Assembly: GCA_023333565.1 (NCBI GenBank)
Contig: JAJKFH010001865.1
Coordinates: 1,302,001 to 1,366,000 of the forward strand
Direction of reading: 5' to 3'
DNA: 64,000 nt
From: Puffinus mauretanicus
Lineage: Eukaryota; Chordata; Aves; Procellariiformes; Procellariidae
Both the position numbers and the translations under genes were made by a program. The first letter of the stretch is position 1. The number at the start of each line of letters is the position of its first letter. The notes beneath the pieces are model-generated. The model had not been told where the DNA came from. It did not search any database and saw only the letters and a program-made list of their open reading frames with translations. Below are positions 13,801 through 28,800 of the stretch, in pieces.

Positions 13801-16800
13801 GAAAATAAAAAGGTAGCAGCATACAAGGAAGAGAAAGTAATTCCCAAACACCAAACAGCCAAAACTACTACGTTAGAAATACACTACCTTAACAAAACAG
13901 AAAAATAGGAATATAGCTATCAGATACGGTTCTTGGCCTCAAACATGGATCACTTTTAAACAACCAGGAACATTATTAGATTCCTCAAAAAGTATCAAAA
14001 CAACAGTGGATTAGTCCCTAAAGTAATACTTACCAGAAGTCCAGAGATCTGCAAAACTTGTAGCCTTTACATACAAAAGAAGCAAAGTATATCTAAACAA
14101 TTATGAACAGTTTCACTAAATCATTGAATACTGAAGCTGTAAACGTGAAACTAAAAAAGTTCAGACAGGAACTAGTCTGAAGGACAAAGTAATCATAATT
14201 AGGCATGCAATGGATTCTCCATCACTATAAGTTTTAACATTGGAACACATTCAAATTCAAATAAATTAATTAAGGGATGTTCAACAGCCTATGTTATTCG
14301 GATGGTCAAATTACATTACCAGACTGGATTCTTCTAGTCTTACTGGATGAATTGAAGAAAAACAAGCATTGAGATTTATTTCTAGCAAGAGGTAGGTGTC
14401 AAAAGAACCAATAGAATTTTTCCATCAACTTACTTAGAAAATATTTTCCACTACATTTCTACTTACATAACACACTAATCTTATAGAATCGGATATTATT
14501 CTAACGATAACTAAAGAGTCCTGAAGAATACAAAAAGCTCAAACAAGATCACAGTTTGTTTCCAAAAATTTCTTGCACAAAAAAAAAAAATTGTAATATA
14601 CTGCTTCTCTCACTTGAGTCATAAAACAGTTTATCATCTGTGGATTATTAATGTGAATAGATAGGAAATTTTACTTCAAATAAGAGCAATATAAAATACT
14701 TCAAGTGATATTCCATATGAATGGTTGCCCAACTTATACTTACACTGATGCTCCAAGTGTTACTCCTCCCCAGGCAATGAACTGCTTGTTGGAGAGTACG
14801 GGTGGGATATCTGAGCAGCCAGCAGCTGTAGACACAGGTCTATTTTCTTCAGACTCCACCTCACCTTTTATCACCACTTCATACTGAGGCCCAGATGGCA
14901 GCACAAGGATTTTCAAAGTACTTTAAAAATAAATAAACAAATTTAAATCCCACCACAGAACAAGATTAGCTGCTGAAAAGAAAACATAACTGAAAAAAAA
15001 ATTATAGATAGGCCTTTTTAAACTACCTTCATAAGGGGAAAATACAATACTTTTTTTATTTTATGACAAAGGCCAGCTTTACGCATAGCAAAATTTAAAT
15101 CCTTTTGTTTGTAAATATGCATGCCACATGTACCTCAAGCAATCTTCTGATTGCTTATTTAATCTGGAAATGGTTCAGGTAAGTATTTCAGAGGCTACAG
15201 ATAAGCTCTCTTCTGATTATTTTGACAGACTAATTTTGGAGAGAAACAAAGTCTGGCTGTCTCTACGTACATTAAGGAGATGACTTTTGAAATATCTGTG
15301 AAACTTCAATGAAGTTTTACAAGTGTGAGATACCCAGGAGCGTCAAAATTAAACTCTGAGTCCTGTTAACAATGGTAGCGTTCAAAGCCACAAACCCAAG
15401 ATTTTCTCCTCACTTTGTTTCCTGGGATTGCTGTGAGAAAGAACACTGGGTCCACAGACAGGGAACCAGGCCACCTACAGCTGGCTTTTCATGATATGAT
15501 TGCTACCCTATAGGACACAAGCACAGTGCAGATGACTACTGCCTTCTTCAGGCAGAACAGAGAAATAGATGAATGAGAACATCAGGAGTAGAGATTCAAA
15601 TAATGAAGTAGAAAGAAATGGGCTATACTGAATAGGAAAGCTGGACGTAACAAGCAAAGAAAACAGAGAAGAAACTAGACACACACACAAAAAAACCCCC
15701 ACCAAACAGAAGAGGAACCAGGAAAAAGAAAGTAATGCCTAATTAAGGGGGACAGAAACCAACAGAGAAATAAAACAAAAGACTAAAGTATATAGGGAAG
15801 GAAGTGGAGATCAGAAGTATCTAACCAACGATACAGGGAATGAGAGAAAAAACAATCAGAAAAACAAAACAGAAAAAAAAAACTAGAAAAAAAGGCATAA
15901 GGCAGGAAGGAAATCAAGCTTTTAAAGAACAGGCTGAAGCACTTGATATAGCACAGACCCACTCGGAGCCAGGAATGAAACTCAAGAACCTCCACTCTAG
16001 CTGCCATTGAATTCTTGTGATGCCTACTGACAGAGCCCAGCATCCCATCAGTAGGGAACATGAACTCTTGTTACTGCTTTAGGTAGTTTATCAGTCTTTT
16101 GGCAGCATTTGCAAGTGGACTGCAAAGTCTCCAACCCTACCGAGTACCTTGAGCCTGTAAAGCAAAGGAGTTATGCATAAAGCTACATGAAAGCAAAGAT
16201 TAATCACTTTCTGTGCCTATCCATTAGGATCATACTGTCGTTAGCATAGAACTTCTCATTGTTTAATTTAATGCACTGAGTGGGCCCAGTTAAGCTCGAT
16301 AGTGAAGCTGAACATATTTTGGACAGATTCCTTTGTCCGTTCTTGCTCTATTATAGCAGAAACTGGAAAACATGTAACAAAAGAGGAAAAGCTGCTCTGG
16401 AGAAATTAGTCTGTCCCCTGCCATTGCCAAAAAACTCTTACACGACACCGGAATGGTCACTTCAACCAATCAAGTCTATTTTGCAGAATGAAGTTCGACA
16501 GGTGCTAATGTGCAAATATACAAACGCTTACATCTGCAAACAGAACATGTACATTAGCGTTGTACAGGATTTACAGCTGAACTTTTATTTGATTATGGCA
16601 GCCAAAATTAATGAATACTTTTGGTCCTGATCTGCGCTTGAGTTTTTTCATATGTAAAATAGAAATAACATTTCCCTTGTCTCAGCAGAGTGAAGAAGAG
16701 GGAAGCAACTGAAGGGGCTGCTGAAGATAAGTATTTTAAATCTTTGCTGTACTTTAGAAACAAGTTCCGTATAAAGGGCTTCAGGGACTTACTCCATTTA

Positions 16801-19800
16801 TTTACACTGAACAAGTCTCGGGATATCTGTTAATCTGTGATGGGAAATATTAGCTACTCATTAAGCTATGTACAGCAAAAGAGGTAGGGAACCTATGGAA
16901 CAGGTGAACCCTAGCAAAAATCTACTTTATAATGAATGAGGACTCTCACGAAAACAACTGAAGTCAAAGTTTCCCTTGTGGGTAAAACTTTCAATTTGTT
17001 CATGACCTTAAGGTCAAAAGTAGCTCTGTTTAAAACAGGCAGCATAAAATCAGTTATGTTACCTTTCTGTAGCCGTTATGTTTTTTGGAAAAAACAGGAC
17101 AGTCACTTCTTGTTCTTCTCCAGGAAGAAGGAAAAGATCCTCAGGTTCAACAGCAAAGCAGCTGTCCCGATTTGATGTCTGAAGGTGGGCAAGGGGAAAA
17201 GGGAGGGTTGGTTACTTATTTTAAGGGAGTAAACATTTCCACAACATATAATACAATTTGGTTGTGCATCTGTTATACATACAGTTCAGACAATTCAAAT
17301 GCACCTGGCACCTTCAGAACTTTCCCATAACCCTGCCCTAGTTAAACTCTTCTAAAGAGTTGGACACTATAATACGAATACCTCTAAAAGAAGCATCTTA
17401 AGACATCAACTGTGTATACAATGCTGAAGGGGCCACAAAGAGATTTAAAGAATTTAACAGTAAGTACAACATAGCAATGGCACACCACTAGTGAAGTAAC
17501 ATCGCTAGTCTCAACGGTGGTACCAACCATTACTGGTATCAGTTAGTATCCAGTATCATTATGTTAATGTGGCATTTGTGATACTAGTCATGCATCCTAT
17601 TTCCATGGCCTGTGCTGCAAGAAACGATGGGCTCACAACCCTGAATTTTTTTTTTTTTTAAATGTAAAAGGGGACTGATTGCTCCTTCTGTTGACTTTGA
17701 AATGCTAGTTTCAAATGCATGTAGTTACCTTTCAGTCTGGGACCATACTTTCCATGGATTCTCAAGAAAATTAAAGTCAAGTAAAGAAAACACATATCTG
17801 AAAAGAACTCGCTTCATACTTGAGTTGGCAAGATGTCCACCAAAAACTAGTGCAGCTTTGTTAGAAAATAAAGATGTTTCCCAACGCTAATATTCCTAGT
17901 TGCTCTAAAAGGGCTTGACTCTACTAGCTAGTTAACACCTGCTACGCAGCACAGGATTCATTACTTCTACATATTTGTTACACACTTGTTAAAATCTATT
18001 AATTAAAAATCATAAAAGCGTTAAAACAAATATAACCAAAGCTGAGCAACAAAACTCCCATATGCTTTTTCCAATAACGTGAGCTAATCTCTTTGCTATC
18101 TTTCATTCTCTTTATAGAATCATAGAATCATCAAATGGTTTGGGTTGGAAGGGACCTTTAAAGATCATCTAGTCCAACCGCCCCCCCCACCATGGGCGGG
18201 GACATCTTCAACTAGATCAGGTTGCTCAGAGCCCCGTCCAACCTGATCTTGAATGTTTCCACCTCTCTGGGCAACTTGAGCCAGTGTTTCACCACTCTCA
18301 TTCTAAAAAATGTCTTTCTTATATTTAGTCTAAATCTACCCTTTTCTAGTTTAAAACCATTTCCCCTTGTCCTGTTGCAACAGGCCCTGCTAAAAAAGTC
18401 TGTCCCCATCTTTCTTATAAGCCTCTTTAAGTACTGAAAGGCCGCAATAAGGTCTCCCCAGAGCCTTCTCTTCTCCAGGCTGAAAAAGCCCAACTCTCTC
18501 AGCCTTTCTCCACAGGAGAGGTGTTCCATCCCTCTAAATCATTTTTGTGGCCCTCCTCTGGATCCGCTCCAACAGGTCCATGTCTTTCCTGTGCTGAGGG
18601 CTCCAGAGCTGGACGCAGTACTCCAGGTGGGGTCTGACCAGAGCAGAGTAGAGGGGGAGAATCACTTCCCTCGACCTGCTGGCCACGCTTCTTTTGATGC
18701 AGCCCAGGATACGGTTGGTGTTCTGGGCTGTGAGCGCACACTGCGGGCTCATGTGCAGCTTTTCATCCACCAGTACCCCCAAGTCCTTCTCAGCAGGGCT
18801 GCTCTCAATCCCTTCATCCCCCAGCCTGTATTGATACCGGGTGTTGCCCTGACCCAGGTGCAGGACCCTGCACTTGGCCTTGTTGAACCTCATGAGGTTC
18901 ACAGGGGCCCACTTCTTGAGCTTGTCCAGGTCCCTCTGGATGGCATCCTGTCCCTCAGATGTGTCAACCGCACCACTCAGCTTGGTGTCGTCTGCAAACT
19001 TGCTGAGGGTGCGCTCAATCCCACTGTCCATGTCATTGATGAAGATATTAAGCAATACTGGTCCCAGTACGGACCCCTGCGGGACGCCACTTATCACCGA
19101 TCTCCATCTGGACATTGAGCCATTGACCACTACCCTCTGGATGCAACCATCCAACCAATTCCTCATCCACCGGATAATCTACCCATCAAATCCATACCTC
19201 TCCAGTTTAGAGAGAAGGATGTTGTGGGGGACCATGTCAAAGGCCTTACACAAGTCCAGACAGATTACATCCATAGCTCTTCCCTAATCCGCTGATGTAG
19301 TTACTCCATCATAGAAGGCCACTAGATTGGTCAGGCAGGACTTGCCCTTGGTGAAGCCATGCTGGCTGTCTCAAATCACTTCCCTGTCCTCCATGTGCCT
19401 TAGCATAGCTTCCAGGAGGATCTGTTCCATAATCTTCTCAGGCACAGAGGTGAGGCTGACAGGTCGGTAGTTCCCAGGGTCCTCCTTTCTACCCTTTTTA
19501 AAAATAGGTGCAATGTTTCCCTTTTTCCAGTCACCAGGGACTTCACCTGACTGCCATGACTTTTCAAATATCACGGAGAATGGCTTGGCAACTACATCAG
19601 CCAACTCCCTCGGAACTCTGGGATGCATCTCATCAGATCCCATAGATTCATGTATGTTCAGGTTCCTTAGATAGTCACAAACCCGATCTTCTCTTACAGT
19701 GGGAGGGACTTCGCTCCCGCAGTTCCCATCTTGCAGTCCATCCACTCAAGAGGTGTGGGAAGAGAGGCTGCCAGTGAAGACTGAAGCAAAAAGGTTGTTG

Positions 19801-22800
19801 AGTACCTCCTTGTCCGTTGTTACCAGTTTGCCAGTCATGTTCACCAGGTGGAGTAAGCTTTCTTTGACCTTCCTTTTCTGGCTGACATTCCTGTAGAAGC
19901 CCTTCTTATTATTCTTTGCATCCCTTGCCAAGTTCAGCTCCATCCACGCCTTGGCCTTCCTGACCTCATCCCTATACAACCAGGCAGCATCCCTATACTC
20001 TTCCCAAGGTACCTGTCCCTGCTTCCACTGCCTGTGCATCCCCTTCTTGCCCTTCAGTTTGACCAGCAGGTCTTGACTCAGCCATGCTGGTCTCTTGCCT
20101 TCTTTTCCTGATTTCTTACACCTGGGGATCGAAGAGCTCTTGCGCTCTATGGAAAGCGTCCTTGAAGACCTGCCAGCTCTGTTCTGCTCCCTTGTCCCTG
20201 AGGGCAGCCTCCCAGGGGGTCCTATTGACTAACTCCTTGAAGAGCTGGAAGTTTGCTTTCCTAAAATTTAAGGTCCTGACTTTACTCATCGCCTGACCCA
20301 TATCCCTCAGGACTGCGAACTCCACCAGTGCATGATCACTGCAGCCCAGGCTGCCTTCAATCTTGACGTCACCAATTAGCTCCCTTGCACTGGTGATCAA
20401 GAGGTCCAGTATCACATCCCCTCTGGTAGGGCTGTCTACTACCTGTCTTAAGAAGTTATTCTCAACGCATTCCAGGAGTCTCCTGGATTGCCTACAGCTC
20501 GCTGTACTACTTTTCCAGCAGATGTCAGGGTGCTTGAAGTCCCCCAGCGGGATGAGAGCCTGCGAGCACGATGCCTCCTGTAGCTGGCGTAAGAAGGCTT
20601 TGTTAATAGGCTCCCCTTGATTGGGCAGCCTGTAGTAGACACTAACCTCAAGGTTCCCTTTGTTGCCTCGGTCTCTAATTCTTACCCATAAGCTTTCAAC
20701 CTGCTCATGGCTATTCTTCAGAGACAGCTCTTCACACTCTATCCATTTCTTGATGTAGAGGGCAACGCCTCTGCCCCTCCTTCCTTGCCTGTCCCTTCTG
20801 AACAGCCTGTAGCCATTGAGAGCCACACTCCAGTCATGGGATTCGTCCCACCAAGTTTCAGTAATGGCAATTAGGTCATAGCTGCGTGCATTGGTGTAGA
20901 GGCACTTCAGCTGGGCTGTCGGCCATGTCACCTTCTTAGAGGAACACCCCTTAATTCCTTTGAGGTATTTCACTGGTGTTTCCCTGTTGGCTCCTATTAC
21001 CTCAGGAGCCCCTGGCTCATCTTTGTAAGACTTCAACTGTGCTCCAGTGTAGCCAACACGTCTCGGCACCACAGGCTGAGGGCCCTTGCTAGCAACCCGT
21101 CCCTCAAGTCTAGTTTAAAGCTCTGTCAATGAGCCCTGCTAGCTCATGAGCAAAGATCCTCTTCCGCCCTTGAGAAAGGTGAATCCCATCTGACACCAGC
21201 AGGCCTGGTACTGTGTAGGCCATCCCATTATCTAAAAACCCAAAATTGTGGCGGTGACACCAGCCACGGAGCCATGTATTAAAAGGCTGGGTTTATCTGT
21301 TTCTTGCAATGTCACTGCCCGCAACTGGAAGGATAGAGGAAAAAATAACCTGTGCTACAGATTCCTTTATGTAAACTTGTAAACATTTTGTCAAACCACA
21401 CAGTTAAGCTAGGATCCCAAGGCTCAGTTCTAGTTTCAATACGACATTAACAGCACAAAACTTACGATTTCAAGAGGGAGAAGACAACCTACCTTAACTT
21501 TCAAATATACACCAATGTTTCCAGCATTTTTCAAAGGCAGCTGCTGTTTGGCTGTTGAACCCACACTCGTAAACAGATATATTGTCTGGAAAACGTAAAG
21601 AAGCGTGTACATACGTATGTACATATACTTATATAATAAAACCAAACATTACAAAAGAAGTAGGCTAGGAGAGACAAACTATTATTAAAACACACTTTGT
21701 AAATACATGCAAACCTGCAAGTCCTTTGGAGCATGTATCCTTGCTGTTCCAGCTCTCGCTCGGAGAGGAATACTTTTAATTACACTGCTAGGTCCTGGAC
21801 TATCCACTTCCACATCAACTCTTGCCAAGAATTCATCTGCTGGACCCAAGGAATCTAGGAACAATTCCATGAGTAACAAAAGCAAGCAAGTCTGCTAGCA
21901 GAAAAGGCCATTCCTATGGATGCGCATCTCACTTCAGCTACTGTCCAATCTTAACATATTAATGTTCTGGTGATATTAACAGAAACTCTCCCCATTACCC
22001 TAGCAACACTTTGTTTTCCTTTAAGTAAAGTCTCACAGGATCTTAATTAAGATTTTTACCTTTCTGTCAAATGTGGCTGAAATTGCCCCTAAAGCAAACA
22101 AAAAAACCATCTTAACATACTGGCCAAACTAGTTGATATATGTACTATTTCCTATTTCGGAAAACTCAGAGATTTCTTCAAATTTATCTATTTTGCAACC
22201 AGCGCAATGTTTTCTTAAGTGATAATTTAATTCCCTCAGCAAAAGGAGTAAAGCAAATTCCACACACCTTGCAGTAGATAACCGCTTTGTACAGCTTGCT
22301 ACTGAAGTATAAATTCCCCTGTTAACATCTGAAAGATTAAGACATAGAAGTATTCCATCTCCTTCAGCTACTGAAACTGAATGCGATACCCGAAATATTA
22401 GGACACAAACCAAAGATAGAACATTTAATTTCAAATTCGCAGCCTGTTCCTGCAATTCTAACACACGCGCACATTAAAAGTCAAATTTGTTTTAGTTGAA
22501 ATGAAAATTAAATTGCTATACCTGAACAAGAAATTTGTTTCTTAGGTGCATGGAACAGAACCCAAACTGTTAAAGCTTCAGGATCCTGAAAAAGAAATTT
22601 GTTGACTCATCTTATGGTGGGGGCAGGGAGAAAATTACTGAAGAGAAAAAAAAAACACACCAAAACTAGCAACAAAATTCTACTGCTCAAATAGGTAGAC
22701 TCCCCAGAAATCATTACTGTCAACCCAGATATTCAGAACCATCATTTCAGACAGCAAGTAACAGGAAGAATCAGTCAACTACAAACTACTCACTTGCCCA

Positions 22801-25800
22801 TCATAGCTTGCATGTATCACATGATTTACAACTGATGGAGCTGCTATCTGAGAAACTGCATCCATTTGAAGCGATTGTTCATTAGAAGGATTAACTGGTT
22901 CCTTGGAAAATGTGAAGCAGCGCCAAGCTACTGCATTCTGTCAAAGAAATAAAGTATTAGAAGTATTAAATCTCTTATTGTCACTAACAATAATGCTGAC
23001 AAAGCTGAGAAATACAAGTCAAGTTCTGAACGATCAAAGTAGTTTGGAAAAAACAATCAAACATTAGCCTGTAGTAAAAGGAGGCAAGCTGGAACTGGTT
23101 TGTTTAAGCCTCCAAAAAGTTTGGCTGTTCAAGACCAAACCTTACTAGTCACCAAGATGACCTGATCCAACATAAGGCCAGTCCTTTCTTGTCCCCCCAC
23201 CTAAGGGAACAAAACCAGCTCTTCCCACAGCACAAAACAGCAACCAGCCTAGTCAAAAATATGAAATCTGCATTGCCACAGAAATACAGAGGGGCATATT
23301 GTAGCCTATAATACAGGCTATTACTGTCTAGTGGGAGACAAAGCAGATAGAGTGTAAAGTCCTGCTCTTGCTCCTGCAGAGGAAGGGAGAATATGTTAAG
23401 CTTGCTACAAAGCACGTTTGGTTTCTTGTTTGAACAGTCAGCTGTTCCCACTTGAACAGTGGAATACGTCTCCATCTTCTCAGAGGGAAGGCTTAGACAA
23501 CGCAACCCTTTTGCTATCTGCTGCCCTGTGCTCTCAAATCAGGCAACACAGAGGCAGGAATCCATGGCTGGGCTGTAAAAAAAGAAAAAAAAACCCAAAC
23601 AAACAAAAAACCAAACCACTAAGCAAAACCCCACACCTCTCCCAGAAGCATTTTTGTTGGTACTGTTATAGCTGAATCAGATTACCACCCTGCAAAAAAA
23701 AAATTATTTCCTGACTAACCAAAGATTTCTTGGGAATCTTCCATCTAGTGTCCATGGTATGCTTCTTAATGACATATAACAAAGTGTTTTGGTATTAAAA
23801 TTCAGTATCACAAGAAGTTAACTTTCACATACAGGAAGTTTACAGTACTTACGGCATTAATAATAAGTCTAATCGGCACAAAAGCATGGGTTTTGTTGAT
23901 AAGTTTTAATGGAAGAGCCTTCCAACTGCCAGAAGTCAAGTCACCAAAATCCAGATAATCTCTTTTTCCTGTTTCCACCTGGTTTTAAGGCAAAGCAGAA
24001 CTTACAAGGAAGGAAAACCTCCAAAACACACTACCATACAAAAGCACCAGGAAAGTAAGGATATTATTCACCTATTCCATCCTCTTAATGCTATACCCGC
24101 ATACAATACACACCTCCTAACAGGGATAGGAGGAGACTAAGAAACATGTTTCCTTTGATATCAAAAGGGGTTACATCCAATCGGCTATCTCCCACATATT
24201 TTGCCTCAATCAATTAAGCCAATCTTCGTGCAATATTTATCTACCAAAACCCAGTACACAACCAAATTATTTTGGCTAATTTAAAATAAAAATAAATTTA
24301 AACTATGATTATTGCTAGCAAGTAAGAAGTATCAGTTTCAGATAGTTAAAATGTCATTTTAGCAAGTTAAAAGTTAAGAAAATAAGTAAGTAGTAGTTAA
24401 TTTTTGTTAGCATAAAAACAAGTGTCATTTGGTACTTTTTCCAGTCTCAGGAATATAACAAGACATGCAGAGATATAGCATAGGGTTTAATTTTAATTTA
24501 AATAAGAAGCAAGTTTGAATGAACTATACCATGAAGAACATGGAGAATGATGGATTTTGCCAAACTACATATAAAAAAAAAAGCATTAAAAATTAAATTA
24601 AAATTTATGGAAGAAGCATAAAAAAAATTATATCCATTCATGTCTATTCGGCTAGAATATCGTTACTTTAAAACGCATATTTAGCTCAAAGCAGGTTAAC
24701 AGACCACCTTAAAATGGGAAAAAATTGTTAGCTGTGGTTAATGACTGAAAATTTTACTTTTATCAGCAACGTCACAGACCATCATGTAATTTGTTCAGTC
24801 ACCTCCAAAAGTACCATCAAGCCCATTTCTGCCTGTCCATACTCTTGAATTTAGGACTACATAAAGCCAGATTTAATTCTTAATGTCACACTGTCTCACA
24901 CCTGGTTGTTCTTCATGATAAGACACAAGACAAAGCATTTTATACATCCACTTAATTTTAATCTTTAATTAGTCCAAAATAAGAAAATATTCTCTACAAC
25001 CATAAATCAGCTGAAAGTAATAAGAAACAAGACAAAGCCTACTTGATGTAAAAAATAAAGAAATCCTTACAATTGGAAAAAAAATGCTTTTTGTTATATT
25101 TTAATGCCCAATGGTATGCAACATAGCAGATACTTAGAAAGCATTAGATGTTTAAGATCTCATCCATTCTTTTAATAATGAAAAAGCAATACCTTTTAAT
25201 TTATTCTTTTCAGGACATTTGCATAATAATTCTTCATTTCCAGCTAGGTGCTTTTCCACAACTAAAAAGTCCTAGATAGTTACATAAGCTTCTCATAAAC
25301 ATTCTCCTATATTAGCTCCCCACTCCAAACATAAGAAATCCCAGGTTCCTTTGAGGAACAACCTTGCATTCCTATTCTTTTCCAGTGTCATTAAACTATT
25401 CATAAAATTCCAATGAAAAAACACACCACAATAAGCAGCTACTTACTTCCAAATTAGGATTTTCAGCAACTGCTGTCAGAACTACCCTACTTGCCAAAGC
25501 TTCTGCCTGAACGATTGTCTCGGCATCTGCAGAAACTGGCCAAGATGAAACATTGAGAATACACTGAAAGATCCCTGAATGACAAGGTAAGAAAAGTATT
25601 TTCAGGTCATTGGTAGAATAGGGTCCTACGATGGTTTTGTTCTTGAAAACCAGACATTGATATTTCACAGGATCCATCTGAAAAAAAAAAAAAATCTCTG
25701 TCATTTTCAATAGGCCTCTTGCCAGAGGGCAGCTTCTTTCAAAATATCACGTTTATCTGGCACCACTGCTCAACACAGACATTTTGTATACGTTTTTGCT

Positions 25801-28800
25801 CAATATTAATTATTGCATCTTCATATTCATGTCCCACTTCCATCTCCATCTAAACTGTAGGCATTTTTTTTTTAATTTAAAGATTTAGATAAGTCAGCCT
25901 GAAAATTGCTGGAGTTTCTTTCAGCACCTAGTTTAAGATTGACACTGGGATTATAGTATTTATTATATTTGAAAGTTAATTCATAAGTAAAACCCTGATT
26001 TTTGAGAAAGAACAGCAGCAAAATAAACAAACAAAGCCAATTCTACTTGGTGCTTTCTGCCATCAAAGATGGGAGGAAGAGGTATGGTGAAACAGTAATG
26101 GAAAAGTCAGTGGATGGAGGTCACCAGTAAATCCTAGTGCAGATGCCTTAAAGTTTCTGTTGTGAAAATACTGTTGTGAAAATAGATAATCTTCAAGCAG
26201 GAGTGACAGACTGCAAGTCATACTCAGTGTATCTCAGAGTTAGCTTGACTGAAAAACATGTTTTTTAATTATATTGTGCAGCAAACAAATTAAATGTATA
26301 TATTTATTCATGGAAACAACTGTAAATGGGACTATCAACTGTAAAGTAATTTCATGAAAAAAATGACCTCCTGGTACAACAGAATCTCAGGTTTGAAGAG
26401 CTGCATAAGAGTCCCATGATACTGTGAGTGACCAGAAAAATACGTAACTTATCTTAACTCTCATATAGATCTGTATATACAGACAAACACAGAATTGTGG
26501 TTTGGTGGGTTTTAAAGAGGAAATATTCAGAGAAAACGAGAGCAAAAACAGAAGTCATACTCCTGGAAAGATACATGCTGCATCTGATGAAAAAATATAC
26601 CTAAGGAAGGATATGATAATGATTTGTAAGACTTACAAGCAGCAATATATAAAGTGAATTATTGCCCATTATTTCTCAGTAATAAGGACCATCAAACAAA
26701 AACAGCAAGAACCAGATTAAAAAAAAGGAAAAAAGCAGCAGTGCATAGAATCCATAACTGAACTGAACTGTGGACAACACTACACAATTTCAAAAGATTA
26801 ACTAGATAAAGAGCAGCCCACCAAAAACTAATAAGAACATAAATAACCTCTAGCTCAAAAGTTCCCAAGCATCAAACTGCCAGAAGCTCAGAGTATACTA
26901 TGCTTGCTCTGTTGTTATATTCTTCTCTACTAAGAGTATTCATCAGCAAAGGAAATTAAATTATACTGATGGACCTTTAATCTAACTCATTCTCATGTTC
27001 CTGAGATCTTTTACCTCTGGAACTATTACTATGATGACAGAAGTAGATACAATTTAACAAAATTAAAGTGCAAGATGCCCAATCTATGGCCTACAAGCTA
27101 CATATAACCCACAGAACAACCCATCTAGCTTGAAGCCTGCTCCAAATATTTCTCATCCTCTGTCACGCAAGATTCTCCTGATTTCAAGAAAAATGGGAGC
27201 AAACTGCACAAAATGTTTTAATAGTAACAGTCCTCAGTGTGGATGCTTTCTTTTCTAGGGCTGACTTTTCTTGCATACAAAGGTGGGAATCAATAAGCAG
27301 TAAATTCAAACCCATCACACTTTATGCACGCAAAACAATTCTAGAAGTCAATCCAGTCATGTGGCATTTATCTCTCTATGCCTACTTGTTGAAATTAGTC
27401 AGGTGGCCTGGCTGAAAGAGGGTAGCACTGCTTTTGTGCATATTAACAATAAAATGGGGAAAAACTACAAATCTGTACAGAGGCCTCTAATTTTACATAT
27501 GACATCTGGTAAGATTACAGCATTATTCCTATAGCTTTATTAAAAAAATCTCTTACCTTTTCCCCATTAACTGAAACACTGAGTATTCCAATGCTGACCT
27601 GCAACCACCGTTCAGTTGGATTAAAAATGCTAAGAACCGTCTGCGATGCAATTCCCACGCAACAGGCATTAGGGAACTTCAATTCTTCTGGTACTTTTAC
27701 ATGTCCTTTGGAAGAAAATACGCTCCTGTTAGTTCCACGTACCCAGAAATAAATCAGCATTCAGGCTGCCACCAAGTCAACTTTATAAACTCATTTGACG
27801 AATGCTTTGTTATGGCAAGGAAACGTTTGACTCCTACAGTTTTCATAAGAAAGTTTTCCACAAGCCTGATACTCAGAATTTCAATCAATTGTTTCTGATT
27901 TGCATTGTACTTGGAGTTCTACTGTCACAAATAAAAATACGGAAATAGCACATCCCATGTAGACACTAACCCACAAAGTATATATATACACCTTACATAA
28001 AATACTCTGTGTTCACAGTTTAACCATACTAGCCCAACTCAGAAAATGTATTACAACATCTTTAGAACATTTACACTAACCAAAAGGAAAATCTTTTTTT
28101 ACCAGAGTATAACTGTTAACTAAAAAGGTGTTCAGGCCTTGCTACAGAAAATTTGTGTTTGTTTGTTTTTTGCTGTAGAAGTGCAGTCATCAAAAATTAT
28201 CACCACATCAAAAAGAAATCCTGCTTCAAATATTTTACTTCCAGGAAGTCCTTACTTCTAAAACATTCAAAATAACTCTTTCAGAGAAATTTCAACATTA
28301 TAATGACAACACAAAACTCAAATGGAGGTAAGAGTTCCCTGGTACGCCGAGGATCAATCTTCATTACATCCAGAAACCCACTAATAGGTACTCATGTCAA
28401 ATTAAAAATTTGACTTCTCAGTTAGAGACACACATAATCACCTGAAGTAGTTTTAGTTACTTGAGCAACAAGCTTTACTTTAAAGCCACACACTCTGATT
28501 CCCCTCCAAAAAAGAAAATCTAGCACAAGTATGAAGGTGAAAATACAAACTAAGACTAGCATCACTGGAAATTAAGTTAAAAAAAATCAAGTTTGCTAAA
28601 AACCAAGGTTAGACTACATAGATATTTGGAGCTCAAAAACATGTACAAAAACCTAGAAATTATGTATATTAAAAACAGGCAATGAGTAAGATAGTGCATT
28701 TTAAAATAGTAAAATTTGAACAAACAAGATCAATGATTTAGAACAATCAGTAAACAGAAAATAACCTAAAACTGTCACGAATTTAAACCTTCATCCCCAC

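Noticed and set aside
15783..16061. Phe/Ser-rich 92-codon frame in intron 26
   Set aside because: Translation of an A-rich intronic tract read on the opposite strand.
18534..21072. Open frames that look like host genes (endonuclease and reverse transcriptase)
   Set aside because: They are ORF2 pieces of a CR1 LINE interrupted by stops.
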